Of a stretch of 64,000 nt of DNA, positions 36,157 to 45,128 are shown piece by piece. The notes under the pieces were generated by a model. It did not search any database, was not told the origin of the DNA, and saw nothing but the letters and a program-made list of their open reading frames with translations. The DNA is taken from assembly GCF_035610345.1 (NCBI RefSeq), contig NZ_CP141212.1, positions 687,976 to 751,975 of the forward strand. The letters are read 5' to 3'. This stretch comes from Sinorhizobium meliloti (GTDB taxonomy: Bacteria; Pseudomonadota; Alphaproteobacteria; Rhizobiales; Rhizobiaceae). How positions within the stretch are numbered: the first letter of the stretch is position 1; each line of letters begins with the position of its first letter. A program made the translations under genes and the position numbers.

Positions 36157-36525
36157 ATGACAATTGTCCTCGTCAAGAGCTCCGTTGCATTGGGTGTTGC
36201 GGTTTTCTTGACCGCGGCTCCTGTCCAAGCGCAAAGCACAAACGAAATCGGCGCTGCCGGTACGACGGTGGTCGCTGCCGCAGGACCCGTCGAGGGTGCG
36301 GCGATCGACCCACCGCCCCCAGGCGTGACGCAATACGTCGAACTGCAGCCGCTTCCGCAACGGCCGCTTGTGCTGCAGGAGCAGATATCCGTTGGCAAAC
36401 CGGTACCTGAAACAGTCTTTCTCAATACGGTTCCGGCCGACAGGCGCTATGGCTTTGCGGTGGTCAACGAGAAGCGCGTCATCGCGGATGTGAAGAGCCG
36501 CACCGTCGTGCAGGTGGTCAAATAG
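36157..36525 (+). CDS. DUF1236 family periplasmic protein
   Basis: 122 residues. A signal peptide ends near APVQAQS. The C-terminal ~50 residues match DUF1236: VGKPVPETVFLNTVPADRRY then FAVVNEKRVIADVKSRTVVQ. Family function is unknown; members are common in Rhizobiales envelopes. Confidence 0.8.
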   Translation: MTIVLVKSSVALGVAVFLTAAPVQAQSTNEIGAAGTTVVAAAGPVEGAAIDPPPPGVTQYVELQPLPQRPLVLQEQISVGKPVPETVFLNTVPADRRYGFAVVNEKRVIADVKSRTVVQVVK

Positions 36526-36537
36526 GCGCGGCGAGCG

Positions 36538-36720
36538 CTATAGCGCCCCGCCGGTGACCGGGTTCACTTCGGGTTTCTCACTCGTGTCCTTTGCCCCTGG
36601 AGGCTGGACCGTTGGTGGTGCGATCGACTCCTCGTCGCGGTGCTTCTTTCGGTTTGCCGGCTGACGAATATCGGCTGGTTCAGACTGTTCTGGGGTCGCA
36701 TTGGTATCCTTGGTACTCAT
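36538..36720 (-). CDS. Small disordered hydrophilic protein
   Basis: 60 residues, hydrophilic and rich in P, E, T and K, with no hydrophobic segment (starts MSTKDTNATPEQSEPADI). An aaggagaa site lies before the ATG and an exact sigma-EcfG promoter lies 26 bases upstream. It is probably an intrinsically disordered stress protein; this is inferred from composition and promoter. Confidence 0.65.
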   Translation of the reverse strand: MSTKDTNATPEQSEPADIRQPANRKKHRDEESIAPPTVQPPGAKDTSEKPEVNPVTGGAL

Positions 36721-36745
36721 CGTCTTCTCCTTTCGGCAGAATGAA

Positions 36746-36770
36746 AACGGGCCAGCCGCGGCGGGGTTCC
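36746..36770 (-). promoter_or_regulatory. Sigma-EcfG (RpoE2) promoter
   Basis: On the minus strand: GGAAC (36770-36766), 16-base spacer, CGTT (36749-36746). Exact match, 26 bases upstream of the small hydrophilic protein gene. Confidence 0.75.
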
Positions 36771-36936
36771 TGATGCCGGGCGCCTGGGTACGGCGATTAT
36801 AGCGACGTCTTCAAGGAACTACGCGGCACCGAGGTGAGCTTGCCGCCGCGGCGCGTCCGCCTCGGTCACGACCGCAATGACATAGGATGAATGCGTCGGA
36901 ACATCGATCTGCGAGTCGAAGCGCTGCCGGATCGCG

Positions 36937-38358
36937 TTACAGGAGCTGGATCCACTCCATGAACAATCCATAGACAAGGCCGATGAGGGAGCAGCCGGCT
37001 AAGACCGTCAGCATGCCGATTTTGAACCGGAACACCGCGACCATCGCGCCGACGGTCAGAAGGAGAGAGGCCAGGTTCACGGAACTCAGAACCGGCACAT
37101 CGACCGTCATGCCGAATCCGCGCGCTTCATAGAGTTCGCGAAAGAGCACGTGCAGCGCGAACCAGACCGCCAGATTCAGGATGACCCCGACGACCGCCGC
37201 GGTGATTGCCGCCAGCGCGGCGGACAGCGCCCTGTTGCTGCGCATCGTTTCCATGAACGGCGCGCCGAGGAAAATCCAGAGAAAGCAGGGCACGAAAGTC
37301 ACCCAGGTCGTGAGCAGCGCGCCCAGCGTGCCAGCGAGCAACGGATGAAACAGACCGGGGTCGCGGTAGGCGCCCATGAAGCCCACGAACTGGGTGACCA
37401 TGATCAACGGGCCTGGCGTTGTCTCAGCCATGCCGAGGCCGTCCAACATCTCGCCGGGCTTCAGCCAATGATAGTGCTCGACGGCTTGTTGAGCGACATA
37501 GGAGAGAACCGCATAGGCGCCGCCAAAGGTGACCATCGCCATCTTCGAAAAGAAGATCGAGATGTCGGTAAAGACATTGCCTGGGCCAAAAAACGCGGCA
37601 AGTGCAAGCACCGGAGCGAACCACAAAAAGAGAGCGACACCGGCAACCTTGATCGACCAACTGATTGGGGGGCGTGCATGGGGCGGAATCTCTTCGCCAA
37701 GCGCGGTCTCGATATCAGCGACTTGCCTGCTGCCGACTTTTCCGTGTCCGTTGCCCGCCTGAAAGGCAGCCCAGCCGGCTCGACCGCCGACAAAGCCGAT
37801 GAGACCCGCAGCGAGGACGACCAGTGGGAATGGGGCGCGGAACAGGAAAAGCGCGATGAATGCCCCGGCAGCAAGGGCTATCATGGTGCTGTTCCTGAGC
37901 GCCCGACGGCCGATACGAAGAACCGCTTCGAGCACGATCGCCAGAACCGCGGCTTTCAATCCGAAGAACAGCGCCTGAACGGCGCCGACATTTCCGAAGA
38001 GGGCGTAGATCCAACTCAGCACCATGATGGCAACGGCGCCGGGGAGTACGAATAGGGCCCCTGCAACCAGACCGCCCTTGGTCTTGTGCATGAGCCAGCC
38101 GATATAGATGGCTAGCTGCTGTGCCTCCGGCCCTGGCAGTAGAGTGCAATAGTTCAGCGCATGTAGAAATCGGGTCTCGCCAATCCAGCGCTTCTCCTCG
38201 ACAATGATGCGGTGCATCATCGCAATCTGCCCGGCTGGGCCACCGAAGCTCAAAGCCGCCACGCGTGCCCAGACCCGGAGCGCCTCGCCAAAGGAAATAC
38301 CGTGGCTCAAAGCCTGACCTTGAGCCGATGTGGTCGTGTTCTTTGCAGTTTCGGTCAA
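36937..38358 (-). CDS. chrA: Chromate transporter, two-domain CHR family
   Basis: A 473-residue long-chain CHR protein made of two homologous halves, each with the motif FGGP/FGGA: ALSFGGPAGQIAMMHRIIVE near residue 37 and MVTFGGAYAVLSYVAQQAVE near residue 290. It would export chromate. The start codon is TTG at 38358, overlapping the stop of a chrB remnant, and an aagggag site precedes it. Only the end of chrB survives here, so normal chromate control has been lost. Confidence 0.9.
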   Translation of the reverse strand: MTETAKNTTTSAQGQALSHGISFGEALRVWARVAALSFGGPAGQIAMMHRIIVEEKRWIGETRFLHALNYCTLLPGPEAQQLAIYIGWLMHKTKGGLVAGALFVLPGAVAIMVLSWIYALFGNVGAVQALFFGLKAAVLAIVLEAVLRIGRRALRNSTMIALAAGAFIALFLFRAPFPLVVLAAGLIGFVGGRAGWAAFQAGNGHGKVGSRQVADIETALGEEIPPHARPPISWSIKVAGVALFLWFAPVLALAAFFGPGNVFTDISIFFSKMAMVTFGGAYAVLSYVAQQAVEHYHWLKPGEMLDGLGMAETTPGPLIMVTQFVGFMGAYRDPGLFHPLLAGTLGALLTTWVTFVPCFLWIFLGAPFMETMRSNRALSAALAAITAAVVGVILNLAVWFALHVLFRELYEARGFGMTVDVPVLSSVNLASLLLTVGAMVAVFRFKIGMLTVLAGCSLIGLVYGLFMEWIQLL

Positions 38359-38556
38359 TTCACGCTCCCTTCTTCGGCGACAGCCATTGTGTATCTCATC
38401 AGTCGCGTCACGGCACCACGATAGAAGGCGTCGTACGGAAGTAAGCCTGCCTCAACTTGTTCATTGTCGCCCGCGTTCATGCGCGACAGCCTCAGCGATG
38501 CGGCGAGAAGGCCCGGTGCTTGCGGAGAAAGATCGAGGCGAGCCGTGTCGGCGCCG
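38355..38556 (-). pseudogene. 3' remnant of chrB (chromate resistance regulator)
   Basis: About 66 codons read in frame on the minus strand up to a TGA that overlaps the chrA start: DTARLDLSPQAPGLLAASLR, LSRMNAGDNEQVEAGLLPYD, AFYRGAVTRL. This matches the C-terminal end of ChrB, normally upstream of chrA. Upstream of about 38556 the homology stops at once and a LysR fragment on the other strand begins. It is a deletion scar. Confidence 0.65.
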
Positions 38557-38656
38557 GATTACCCTAACATCAAGGTGGAGCTCTACAGCGATAACGGGAT
38601 GCGCAACATCGTGGAGAAGCGCTTCGATGCCGGCGTTCGTTTGGGAGAGAGCGTAG
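38557..38656 (+). pseudogene. Internal fragment of a LysR family regulator
   Basis: About 33 codons encoding DYPNIKVELYSDNGMRNIVE, KRFDAGVRLGESV, a highly typical stretch from the LysR substrate-binding domain. It has neither helix-turn-helix nor C-terminus. It starts exactly where the chrB homology ends. Confidence 0.65.
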
Positions 38657-38779
38657 ACCCGCCAAGGACCTGCTGCGGCGTCACCTCACCTGCTGCCTCG
38701 CTCGAACAGACCGCTCTGCCTCAGGCTCAACAGACGCTCACAACCGCTCGCCGCTCCGGCTGAGTTTGGCTGCGATGGC

Positions 38780-38805
38780 GGAACGAATCTCCCGGTTTCA
38801 ACGTC
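38780..38805 (+). promoter_or_regulatory. Possible sigma-EcfG promoter before the KaiC-like gene
   Basis: GGAAC (38780-38784), 17-base spacer, CGTC (38802-38805). The final T of the -10 element is missing, so this is a weaker candidate. It lies 57 bases before the KaiC-like gene. Confidence 0.35.
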
Positions 38806-38861
38806 TTCCCTCTAGGAAACCAGCGCGTTTACTCTACTTCATAGGCCGCCATGGAGGATGT

Positions 38862-40370
38862 ATGACAGACAGTTCAAGTGCAAAAGCGAAGACCGGGGTG
38901 GAGGGCCTCGACGACATTCTGTCCGGCGGGCTCTCACGCCGCCACGTCTTCCTGCTCGAAGGGGCTCCCGGTTCGGGGAAGACGACGGTCGCATTGCAGT
39001 TCCTCCTCGAAGGCGCCAGCATTGGCGAGCGCTGTCTCTACATAACGCTTTCGGAAACAGAAGAGGAACTGCGCGACAGTGCCCTCTCGCATGGGAAGGA
39101 CATCGGCGATCAGGTCGAGATTTTTGAGCTCGTTCCGCCGGAAAGCCTTCTTGATGCCGACCAGCAGCAAAGCCTCCTGTACTCCTCCGACCTGGAGCTC
39201 GGGGAGACTACAAAGCTTATCTTCGAAGCCTTCGAGCGGGTGAAACCCCATCGGGTGGTGATCGACAGCCTCTCGGAAATCCGGCTGCTGGCCCAGAGTT
39301 CGCTGCGCTACCGCCGCCAGATCCTTGCGCTGAAGCACTTTTTCTCGCGCTCGGACGCAACAGTTCTGCTTCTCGACGACATGACCTCCGACGCCATGGA
39401 CAAGACTGTCCATAGCGTGGTGCATGGTGTCATCCACCTTGAGCAGCTTGCTCCGGACTACGGGTCTGAGCGTCGCCGGTTGCGGGTTCTCAAATATCGG
39501 GGGCAGGCGTTCCGCGGTGGCTATCATGACTTCATCATCAAGACCGGCGGCGTGGCGGTCTTCCCGCGGCTGCGCGCCTCGGAGCACAGGTCGGGCTTTC
39601 AGCGGACCGTACTGGCGAGCGGCATCAGTGAATTCGACGATCTCCTCGGCGGCGGCATCGCACGCGGCTCCAGCACGCTGCTGATCGGCCCTGCCGGCAC
39701 CGGCAAGAGCCTGTTTGCACTTCAGTTCGTAGAGGCTGCGATCCGGCGCGGCGAGCGGGCGGCGATCTTCGTCTTCGACGAGGAACTGGGGCTGCTGTTT
39801 GCCCGCACGAAGGAGATGGGGCTCGACCTGGAGGCCCTGCGCGAGGAGGGCCTGATCCACATCGAACAGCTCGACGCCGCCGAACTGTCACCCGGCGAGT
39901 TCGCACAGCGCGTAAGGGACAGGGTAGCCAGCTTCGACGCCAAGACAGTCGTCATCGACAGCATCAACGGCTATCAGGCTGCGATGCCTGAGGAGAATGC
40001 ACTTATCCTGCACATGCATGAGCTGCTGCAATATTTGAACAGGCAGGGTGCCAACACCTTCATCACCGTCGCGCAGCACGGCCTCGTCGGCGACATGAAG
40101 TCGCCGGTGGACGTGACGTACCTTGCAGATACGGTCATCCTGCTGCGCTACTTCGAGGCGGAGGGTCGGGTTCGCCGAGCAATCTCGGTGATCAAGAAGC
40201 GCACCGGACAACACGAGCATACGATCCGCGAATACAAGATCGGAACAAAGGGGTTGGCGCTCGGCGAACCACTTTCCGGGTTCCAGGGAGTCCTGCGTGG
40301 TGTTCCTGTTTTCGTGGGAGACCGACAGCCCCTTTTGCAAACACTTGACGAGGATGGCACCCATTCCTGA
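38862..40370 (+). CDS. KaiC-like double RecA-ATPase
   Basis: 502 residues with two KaiC domains: Walker A GAPGSGKTT near residue 34 and GPAGTGKS near residue 276. The second domain has AIFVFDEELGLLFARTKEMG and ITVAQHGLVGDMKSPVDVTY. Many non-cyanobacterial KaiC-like proteins lack kaiA/kaiB and are linked to a sensor kinase, as here. They act in stress or timing-related signalling. A ggagg site precedes the ATG. The next gene overlaps its end by 17 bases, so the two are probably translated together. Confidence 0.88.
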   Translation: MTDSSSAKAKTGVEGLDDILSGGLSRRHVFLLEGAPGSGKTTVALQFLLEGASIGERCLYITLSETEEELRDSALSHGKDIGDQVEIFELVPPESLLDADQQQSLLYSSDLELGETTKLIFEAFERVKPHRVVIDSLSEIRLLAQSSLRYRRQILALKHFFSRSDATVLLLDDMTSDAMDKTVHSVVHGVIHLEQLAPDYGSERRRLRVLKYRGQAFRGGYHDFIIKTGGVAVFPRLRASEHRSGFQRTVLASGISEFDDLLGGGIARGSSTLLIGPAGTGKSLFALQFVEAAIRRGERAAIFVFDEELGLLFARTKEMGLDLEALREEGLIHIEQLDAAELSPGEFAQRVRDRVASFDAKTVVIDSINGYQAAMPEENALILHMHELLQYLNRQGANTFITVAQHGLVGDMKSPVDVTYLADTVILLRYFEAEGRVRRAISVIKKRTGQHEHTIREYKIGTKGLALGEPLSGFQGVLRGVPVFVGDRQPLLQTLDEDGTHS

Positions 40371-42399
40371 GCGAGATGTGTTTGGCCTGATCCACGCCCC
40401 GCTGGGCCGCGATGGGCAGATTGCGGCGGCGTTGCTGCAGGAAGCGGGCTTGGCTGCAAAAATTGCCTCGACCCTGGACGCGCTGGTGGCGGACTTGAAC
40501 GAGAACGCCGCCTTCGCCGTGATGACGGAAGAGGCGTTGCGGTCGGTCGACCTGCGTCCGCTTGTCTCGTGGATCGAGACGCAGCCGAGTTGGTCCGACC
40601 TTCCCTTCATCATACTCACCGCGCGCGGCGGTGGTCCTGAGCGAAACCCAGCCGCCGCCCGACTATCGGAAGTCCTCGGCAATGTCAGTTTCGTCGAGCG
40701 GCCCTTCCACCCGACGACATTCATCAGCGTCGCGCGTTCCGCGATGCGCGCGCGACGCCGGCAATACGAGGCGAGTGCCCGTATGGAGGCACTGGACGAA
40801 GGGGAGCGTCGCCTTCAAACGGCGCTGGAGGCCGGCCGCCTCGGGGCTTGGGAACTCGATCTCGCCACAAACGGCTTGACCACCTCGCCCACCTGCAGGG
40901 AAATCTTCGGCCGCGCGCCGGAGGACGGCTTCACCTACGAGGACTTGCTGCAAGCGATCCACCCGGATGACCTGGCACGCATGACGGAGGCGGTGCGCAA
41001 CACGATTGAAACGGGGGCCGACTATGCCATCGCCTACCGGACCGTCTGGCCTGACGGCTCTGTGCACGGCGCTGAAATCCGCGCGCAACTCCACCGGGAC
41101 CGCACCGGGCGGCCGATCAGGCTGGTCGGGGTCTCAGCCGACATAACCGAGCGCCTGCAGGCCGAAGAACAGCAGCGGCATCTCAACGAGATGCTCGAGG
41201 AACGCGTGGCGGAGCGGACGCGCGAGCTGCAAGAGGCGCACAGGCTCGTGCTGGCGGAGGTCAGTCAGCGGGAACGGGCCGAGGAGCAGCTTCGCCACGC
41301 GCAGAAGATGGAAGCGATAGGCCAGCTCACCGGCGGAGTGGCGCACGACTTCAACAATCTCCTGATGGCGGTGCTCGGCAACCTTGAACTCATCCGAAAG
41401 CATGTTGCCGGCGATGCGAAGGCTACGCGGCTGATCGACGGAGCCTTGCAGGGCGCACAGCGCGGCGCGTCGCTTACCCAGCGGCTGCTTGCCTTCGCCC
41501 GCAGGCAGGACCTTCAGGTGGGCCCGGTTAACCTCGCCGGACTCGTGACAGAGATGGAGGATCTTTTGCAGCGCTCGGTCGGATCCCGGATCGCCATAGA
41601 GGTGGCCGCTCCGGAGCGCCTCCCGCCCGTGTCGGCCGATGCCAACCAGGTGGAGCTCGCCCTCCTCAACCTGGCCGTCAATGCCCGCGACGCGATGCCG
41701 GATGGCGGAACGATCCGGATCGAGCTGAAGGAAGCGGAGCAGCCCGCGGGATCGGAATCCCTTGCACCCGGACGCTATGTCCTCCTGTCGGTTATCGACC
41801 AGGGCCAGGGCATGGACTCAGCAACTCTAGAGAAGGCGATCGAGCCGTTCTTTTCCACCAAGGAACTCGGCAAGGGTACAGGCCTTGGTCTTTCCATGGT
41901 TCACGGACTGGCCTTGCAGTTGGACGGCCGGTTGAAGCTGACAAGCGCCCTCGGTCATGGGACCACTGCGGAACTATGGATTCCGGTGTCGACATCTGAG
42001 AGTCACGAAAAAAAGCAGGAGGTCGCGGCAGTAGGCCCACGGAACGAAGCCGGCCCCAAGCGGATCCTTCTCGTCGACGACGACGTCCTGATTGCCATGA
42101 GTTCGGCTGACATGCTGGCTGACCTCGGCCACGAGGTCGTGGAAGCCTATTCAGGAAAGGAGGCGCTCGCCTTGATCGATGGCGGCGCCACCTTCGACCT
42201 GTTAATCACGGACTACTCGATGCCGGGCATGACGGGAGCGGAACTGGCGAAAGCGGCGCGTGACCGTATGCCGGGGTTACCCATCGTGCTGGCCTCTGGC
42301 TACGCGGACTTACCGTCGGGCGTGGAAATCGACGTGGCCAGGCTGCCAAAGCCGTATTCCCAGGACCAACTGGCTCACATGCTTGGAAAGCTATTGTAG
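40354..42399 (+). CDS. Hybrid histidine kinase paired with the KaiC-like protein
   Basis: About 681 residues. Order: N-terminal receiver-like domain lacking a clear phospho-Asp (residues ~1-130, FVERPFHPTTFISVARSAMR), coiled linker, PAS domain (~150-265, ending RLVGVSADITERLQAEEQ), coiled coil, HisKA with His331 in GGVAHDFNNLL, HATPase (EPFFSTKELGKGTGLGLSMV), C-terminal receiver with Asp620 in LLITDYSMPGMTG. No transmembrane segment is seen, so it senses a cytoplasmic signal, perhaps through the KaiC partner. The start at 40354 is inferred from domain limits; GTG codons further up are possible. Confidence 0.88.
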   Translation: MAPIPERDVFGLIHAPLGRDGQIAAALLQEAGLAAKIASTLDALVADLNENAAFAVMTEEALRSVDLRPLVSWIETQPSWSDLPFIILTARGGGPERNPAAARLSEVLGNVSFVERPFHPTTFISVARSAMRARRRQYEASARMEALDEGERRLQTALEAGRLGAWELDLATNGLTTSPTCREIFGRAPEDGFTYEDLLQAIHPDDLARMTEAVRNTIETGADYAIAYRTVWPDGSVHGAEIRAQLHRDRTGRPIRLVGVSADITERLQAEEQQRHLNEMLEERVAERTRELQEAHRLVLAEVSQRERAEEQLRHAQKMEAIGQLTGGVAHDFNNLLMAVLGNLELIRKHVAGDAKATRLIDGALQGAQRGASLTQRLLAFARRQDLQVGPVNLAGLVTEMEDLLQRSVGSRIAIEVAAPERLPPVSADANQVELALLNLAVNARDAMPDGGTIRIELKEAEQPAGSESLAPGRYVLLSVIDQGQGMDSATLEKAIEPFFSTKELGKGTGLGLSMVHGLALQLDGRLKLTSALGHGTTAELWIPVSTSESHEKKQEVAAVGPRNEAGPKRILLVDDDVLIAMSSADMLADLGHEVVEAYSGKEALALIDGGATFDLLITDYSMPGMTGAELAKAARDRMPGLPIVLASGYADLPSGVEIDVARLPKPYSQDQLAHMLGKLL

Positions 42400-42590
42400 C
42401 TTCTCGACAGTACGAACTGTCACAGGCGTGACCTTTAGGGCATGAGCCCGATCCCATGGTTGCGGCTCGCGCACCGCAGCAGCTCCTTGGGATCGCCTGT
42501 CCATAGCAGACGTGCAGCTTCCGGCCTCCGTGAATCCTTATGTTGGCAATGCATGGGGATGAGTTTCTGGAGTATTCAGTCGACGGCCGC

Positions 42591-43175
42591 CTACGAAGAA
42601 GTCACAACGATAGCCGTTGACATTTCCTTGCCTTCACGGCGGTAACTGTGCGGAACGCTAGAGTCAAAATACATAGCGTCCCCCGTATCCAGCGCTGCCT
42701 CCTTACCATCCACATTGACTATAAGCCGACCGCTGAGCACGTAGATGAATTCGGCGCTGCCATGTTGATGCGGCTCTGACGGCGGCGCATCGACCGGAAA
42801 CTCGGCGTAGAACGACTCCATGCGGCGGTCGGAAGCGGGATAGTCCAGGCTTTCGAATAGAAAGGCGGGGGTCTTTTCGCCCGGCGGGCTTGGAAGTTTG
42901 AGACGCTGCCGCTTTCGGACGACCGCGATGAGCGGCTCCTCCTTGTCGACATTGAAGAAGTGATCGAGGCCGACGCCGAAAACCATGGCGATCCGAAGCA
43001 GCGTGGGCAGCGTTGGAAACATCTGCCCGCGCTCGATCTTTGAGAGCATCGCAGGCGAGAGCCCCGTGTGCCCGGCCAACTGCACCAACCCCAGCTTCTT
43101 TCTCAGACGCAGCGCCTTGATGCGAGGGCCGATTGCGTAGCGCTGGAGCTCATTGGACAGTGTGTCAGAGAGCAC
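42591..43175 (-). CDS. XRE-type regulator with C-terminal cupin domain
   Basis: 194 residues. The helix-turn-helix is at ~15-70 ([37 protein letters not shown]). The cupin at ~120-190 has [20 protein letters not shown] and [15 protein letters not shown], with the metal-type His residues. Such regulators control small-molecule metabolism by binding a ligand in the cupin. It is divergent from the fasciclin gene, with 160 bases between, and may control it. Confidence 0.85.
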   Translation of the reverse strand: MLSDTLSNELQRYAIGPRIKALRLRKKLGLVQLAGHTGLSPAMLSKIERGQMFPTLPTLLRIAMVFGVGLDHFFNVDKEEPLIAVVRKRQRLKLPSPPGEKTPAFLFESLDYPASDRRMESFYAEFPVDAPPSEPHQHGSAEFIYVLSGRLIVNVDGKEAALDTGDAMYFDSSVPHSYRREGKEMSTAIVVTSS

Positions 43176-43335
43176 GTCTCAAACTCCTTTTCATGTCGTG
43201 AAACTATCACAAAGAGAATTATCTTCACAAGAGAATTGGCGTTCTTTTCACGAAAATTTGAGTAGAAAGAAAATCGGTTTGCTCCACATGAAAAGGTGCG
43301 GTGCATTTCGCACCCCTGATCGAGAGGAGATTGCC

Positions 43336-43821
43336 ATGAAGTTGAGAAGCCTTTTGTTCGCGGCAGCGATCACGCTCGGAGGCAGCGTCAGCGCGTTCGC
43401 CGCGGAGAAGGACGTCGTCGACACCGCCATTGCGGCGGGTCAATTCGAGACGCTGGCTGCAGCGCTCGAGGCGGCAGGTCTGGTCGCCACTCTCAAAGGG
43501 ACTGGTCCGTTCACGGTCTTTGCTCCCACCGATGAAGCTTTCGCCAAGTTGCCGGCCGGTACCGTCGAAAACCTGCTGAAGCCGGAGAACAAGCAAAAGC
43601 TTACTGCCATCCTCACCTACCATGTGGTCGCGGGGAAGGTGATGGCCGCGGACGTGGCCGGTCTCGATCAAGCGAAGTCGGTAAATGGCAAAATGATCGA
43701 CATCGAAGTCGAGGGCTCCACCGTAAAGGTCAACGACGCCGCCGTCACTGCTGCCGACATTGCTGCCTCGAACGGGGTCATCCACGTCATCGACGAGGTG
43801 ATCATGCCGCCGGAGGGCTGA
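43336..43821 (+). CDS. Secreted fasciclin (FAS1) domain protein
   Basis: 161 residues. A signal peptide ends at SAFAAEKD. A single FAS1 domain follows, with [37 protein letters not shown] and [16 protein letters not shown]. Rhizobial relatives include the nutrient-deprivation-induced Nex18 type. FAS1 proteins mediate adhesion or envelope functions. A ggagatt site precedes the ATG; longer frames upstream are not supported. Confidence 0.9.
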   Translation: MKLRSLLFAAAITLGGSVSAFAAEKDVVDTAIAAGQFETLAAALEAAGLVATLKGTGPFTVFAPTDEAFAKLPAGTVENLLKPENKQKLTAILTYHVVAGKVMAADVAGLDQAKSVNGKMIDIEVEGSTVKVNDAAVTAADIAASNGVIHVIDEVIMPPEG

Positions 43822-43850
43822 CCTTTCATCCCTCGACCTGGAGAAGAACC

Positions 43851-44075
43851 ATGAAGTTAATCAACGTTTTCACTCTCATCCTCCTAATCGTAGGTGGCCT
43901 GAACTGGGGGCTGGTCGGATTATTCAGCTTCGACCTCGTGGCCGCGATCTTTGGGGCTGGCTCGGGGCTCGCCCGGATCGTTTACATTCTGGTGGGGCTG
44001 TCGGCCGCCTGGCAGATCATCCCCCTCTTTTCTACGATGGGCTCCGGCAATTTCGCTGCCGGGCAGAACCGATAG
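43851..44075 (+). CDS. DUF378 small membrane protein
   Basis: 74 residues with the DUF378 signature INVFTLILLIVGGLNWGLVG and a second hydrophobic helix (YILVGLSAAWQIIPLF). Follows the fasciclin gene by 29 bases with a ggagaag site, so the two are likely co-transcribed. Confidence 0.87.
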   Translation: MKLINVFTLILLIVGGLNWGLVGLFSFDLVAAIFGAGSGLARIVYILVGLSAAWQIIPLFSTMGSGNFAAGQNR

Positions 44076-44127
44076 GACTTGGGAGGGACCCGCTTTCCTC
44101 GTCGGCGGCTCCCTTCATCTTTTGCCG

Positions 44128-44622
44128 ATGGACATGTCCTCCCTCCTTCTGCTGGCCGGCTTCGAGGTTGCGAGCTTTGCTGCGGCGGCTCCCGGCGTGA
44201 TCTTCAGGCCGGGCGCCTGGTACCAGCAGCTCGACAAGCCAAGATGGCGCCCGCCCGACTGGCTGTTCGCTCCGGTCTGGACCGTTCTCTATGTATCGAT
44301 CGGACTGTCGGGCTGGCTCGTACTGATTGAGGCAGGTATTGCCGGCGCAGCACTGCCTCTAGGTGTCTATGCAGTGCAACTTCTGCTCAATGCTGCGTGG
44401 ACGCCGATCTTTTTCGGACTTCACCGACCCGGCCTGGCCGTGGTGGAGATCGTCTTGCTTTGGGCCTCGATCCTCGCGACAATTATAGTGTTTTACCCCG
44501 TGAATGCGGTGGCTGCCTTGCTGCTTGCTCCTTACCTCGCCTGGGTGAGTTTTGCGGCGGCACTTAACATGTCGATCTGGCGGCGCAACCGCTCGAAGCC
44601 AATGTTGCAGGGCGTCCGATGA
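44128..44622 (+). CDS. TspO/MBR family protein
   Basis: 164 residues with five hydrophobic helices. The aromatic-rich family motifs are WYQQLDKPRWRPPDWLFAPV (after FRPG) and LLLNAAWTPIFFGLHRPGLA. TspO binds tetrapyrroles and acts in stress control. In S. meliloti a TspO homologue is known to regulate nutrient-deprivation genes. The gene is in the fasciclin-DUF378 transcription direction and overlaps the next gene by ATGA. Confidence 0.9.
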   Translation: MDMSSLLLLAGFEVASFAAAAPGVIFRPGAWYQQLDKPRWRPPDWLFAPVWTVLYVSIGLSGWLVLIEAGIAGAALPLGVYAVQLLLNAAWTPIFFGLHRPGLAVVEIVLLWASILATIIVFYPVNAVAALLLAPYLAWVSFAAALNMSIWRRNRSKPMLQGVR

Positions 44623-45128
44623 GAACCCGATGGATCCTCGTGAATGATCGGATGCAGCAAGGCTACCGGTACGCTCTCGTTGCACCCGTTGGCCGTGACT
44701 TTCATCCCGATTTCCAGCCAGACTTGACACCCGCCGAGATGCTTGCGCTCGGCGTGTTCGGTGGCAAATACATGACCGACTGCCGTAACGAATTCCCCAA
44801 CAGCTGGTTTGCAGAGGCCCGGCTGTCGCCGCTTCGCAAAGACCCATCACTCAACTGGTTCGGTGTCGACGCCAGCCAACCGCTCAGCGTCTGGCGAGCC
44901 AAGGGATGGATACATTCCGACGATCCGCGTGGCTGGTTCCAGTGGTACTGTCGGTATCACCAAGGACGTCGCATGCCCGGCGAGGACGAGAGACAGATCG
45001 CCCGTTGGAAAGCTATTCGCCGCCATGTCGCTCAGCTTCGCCGAGCCTGCGAGCCTGGGGATTGCTGGTGCCGGCCGCGTCAGCGCCAGGCTCTGCTGCA
45101 TTGGGCATATGACAGCCGTTCGATTTGA
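44619..45128 (+). CDS. Conserved hypothetical protein coupled to tspO
   Basis: 169 residues, rich in Trp, Arg and Asp, with no membrane segment. Motifs include MLALGVFGGKYMTDCRNEFP, WFAEARLSPLRKDPSLNWFG and WFQWYCRYHQGRRMPGEDER. Similar proteins are widespread in bacteria without an assigned role. The ATGA overlap with tspO suggests linked translation. Confidence 0.8.
   Translation: MRTRWILVNDRMQQGYRYALVAPVGRDFHPDFQPDLTPAEMLALGVFGGKYMTDCRNEFPNSWFAEARLSPLRKDPSLNWFGVDASQPLSVWRAKGWIHSDDPRGWFQWYCRYHQGRRMPGEDERQIARWKAIRRHVAQLRRACEPGDCWCRPRQRQALLHWAYDSRSI

Noticed and set aside
42442..42645. 67-codon frame after the hybrid kinase
   Set aside because: Overlaps the XRE-cupin gene end and has no ribosome site or features.
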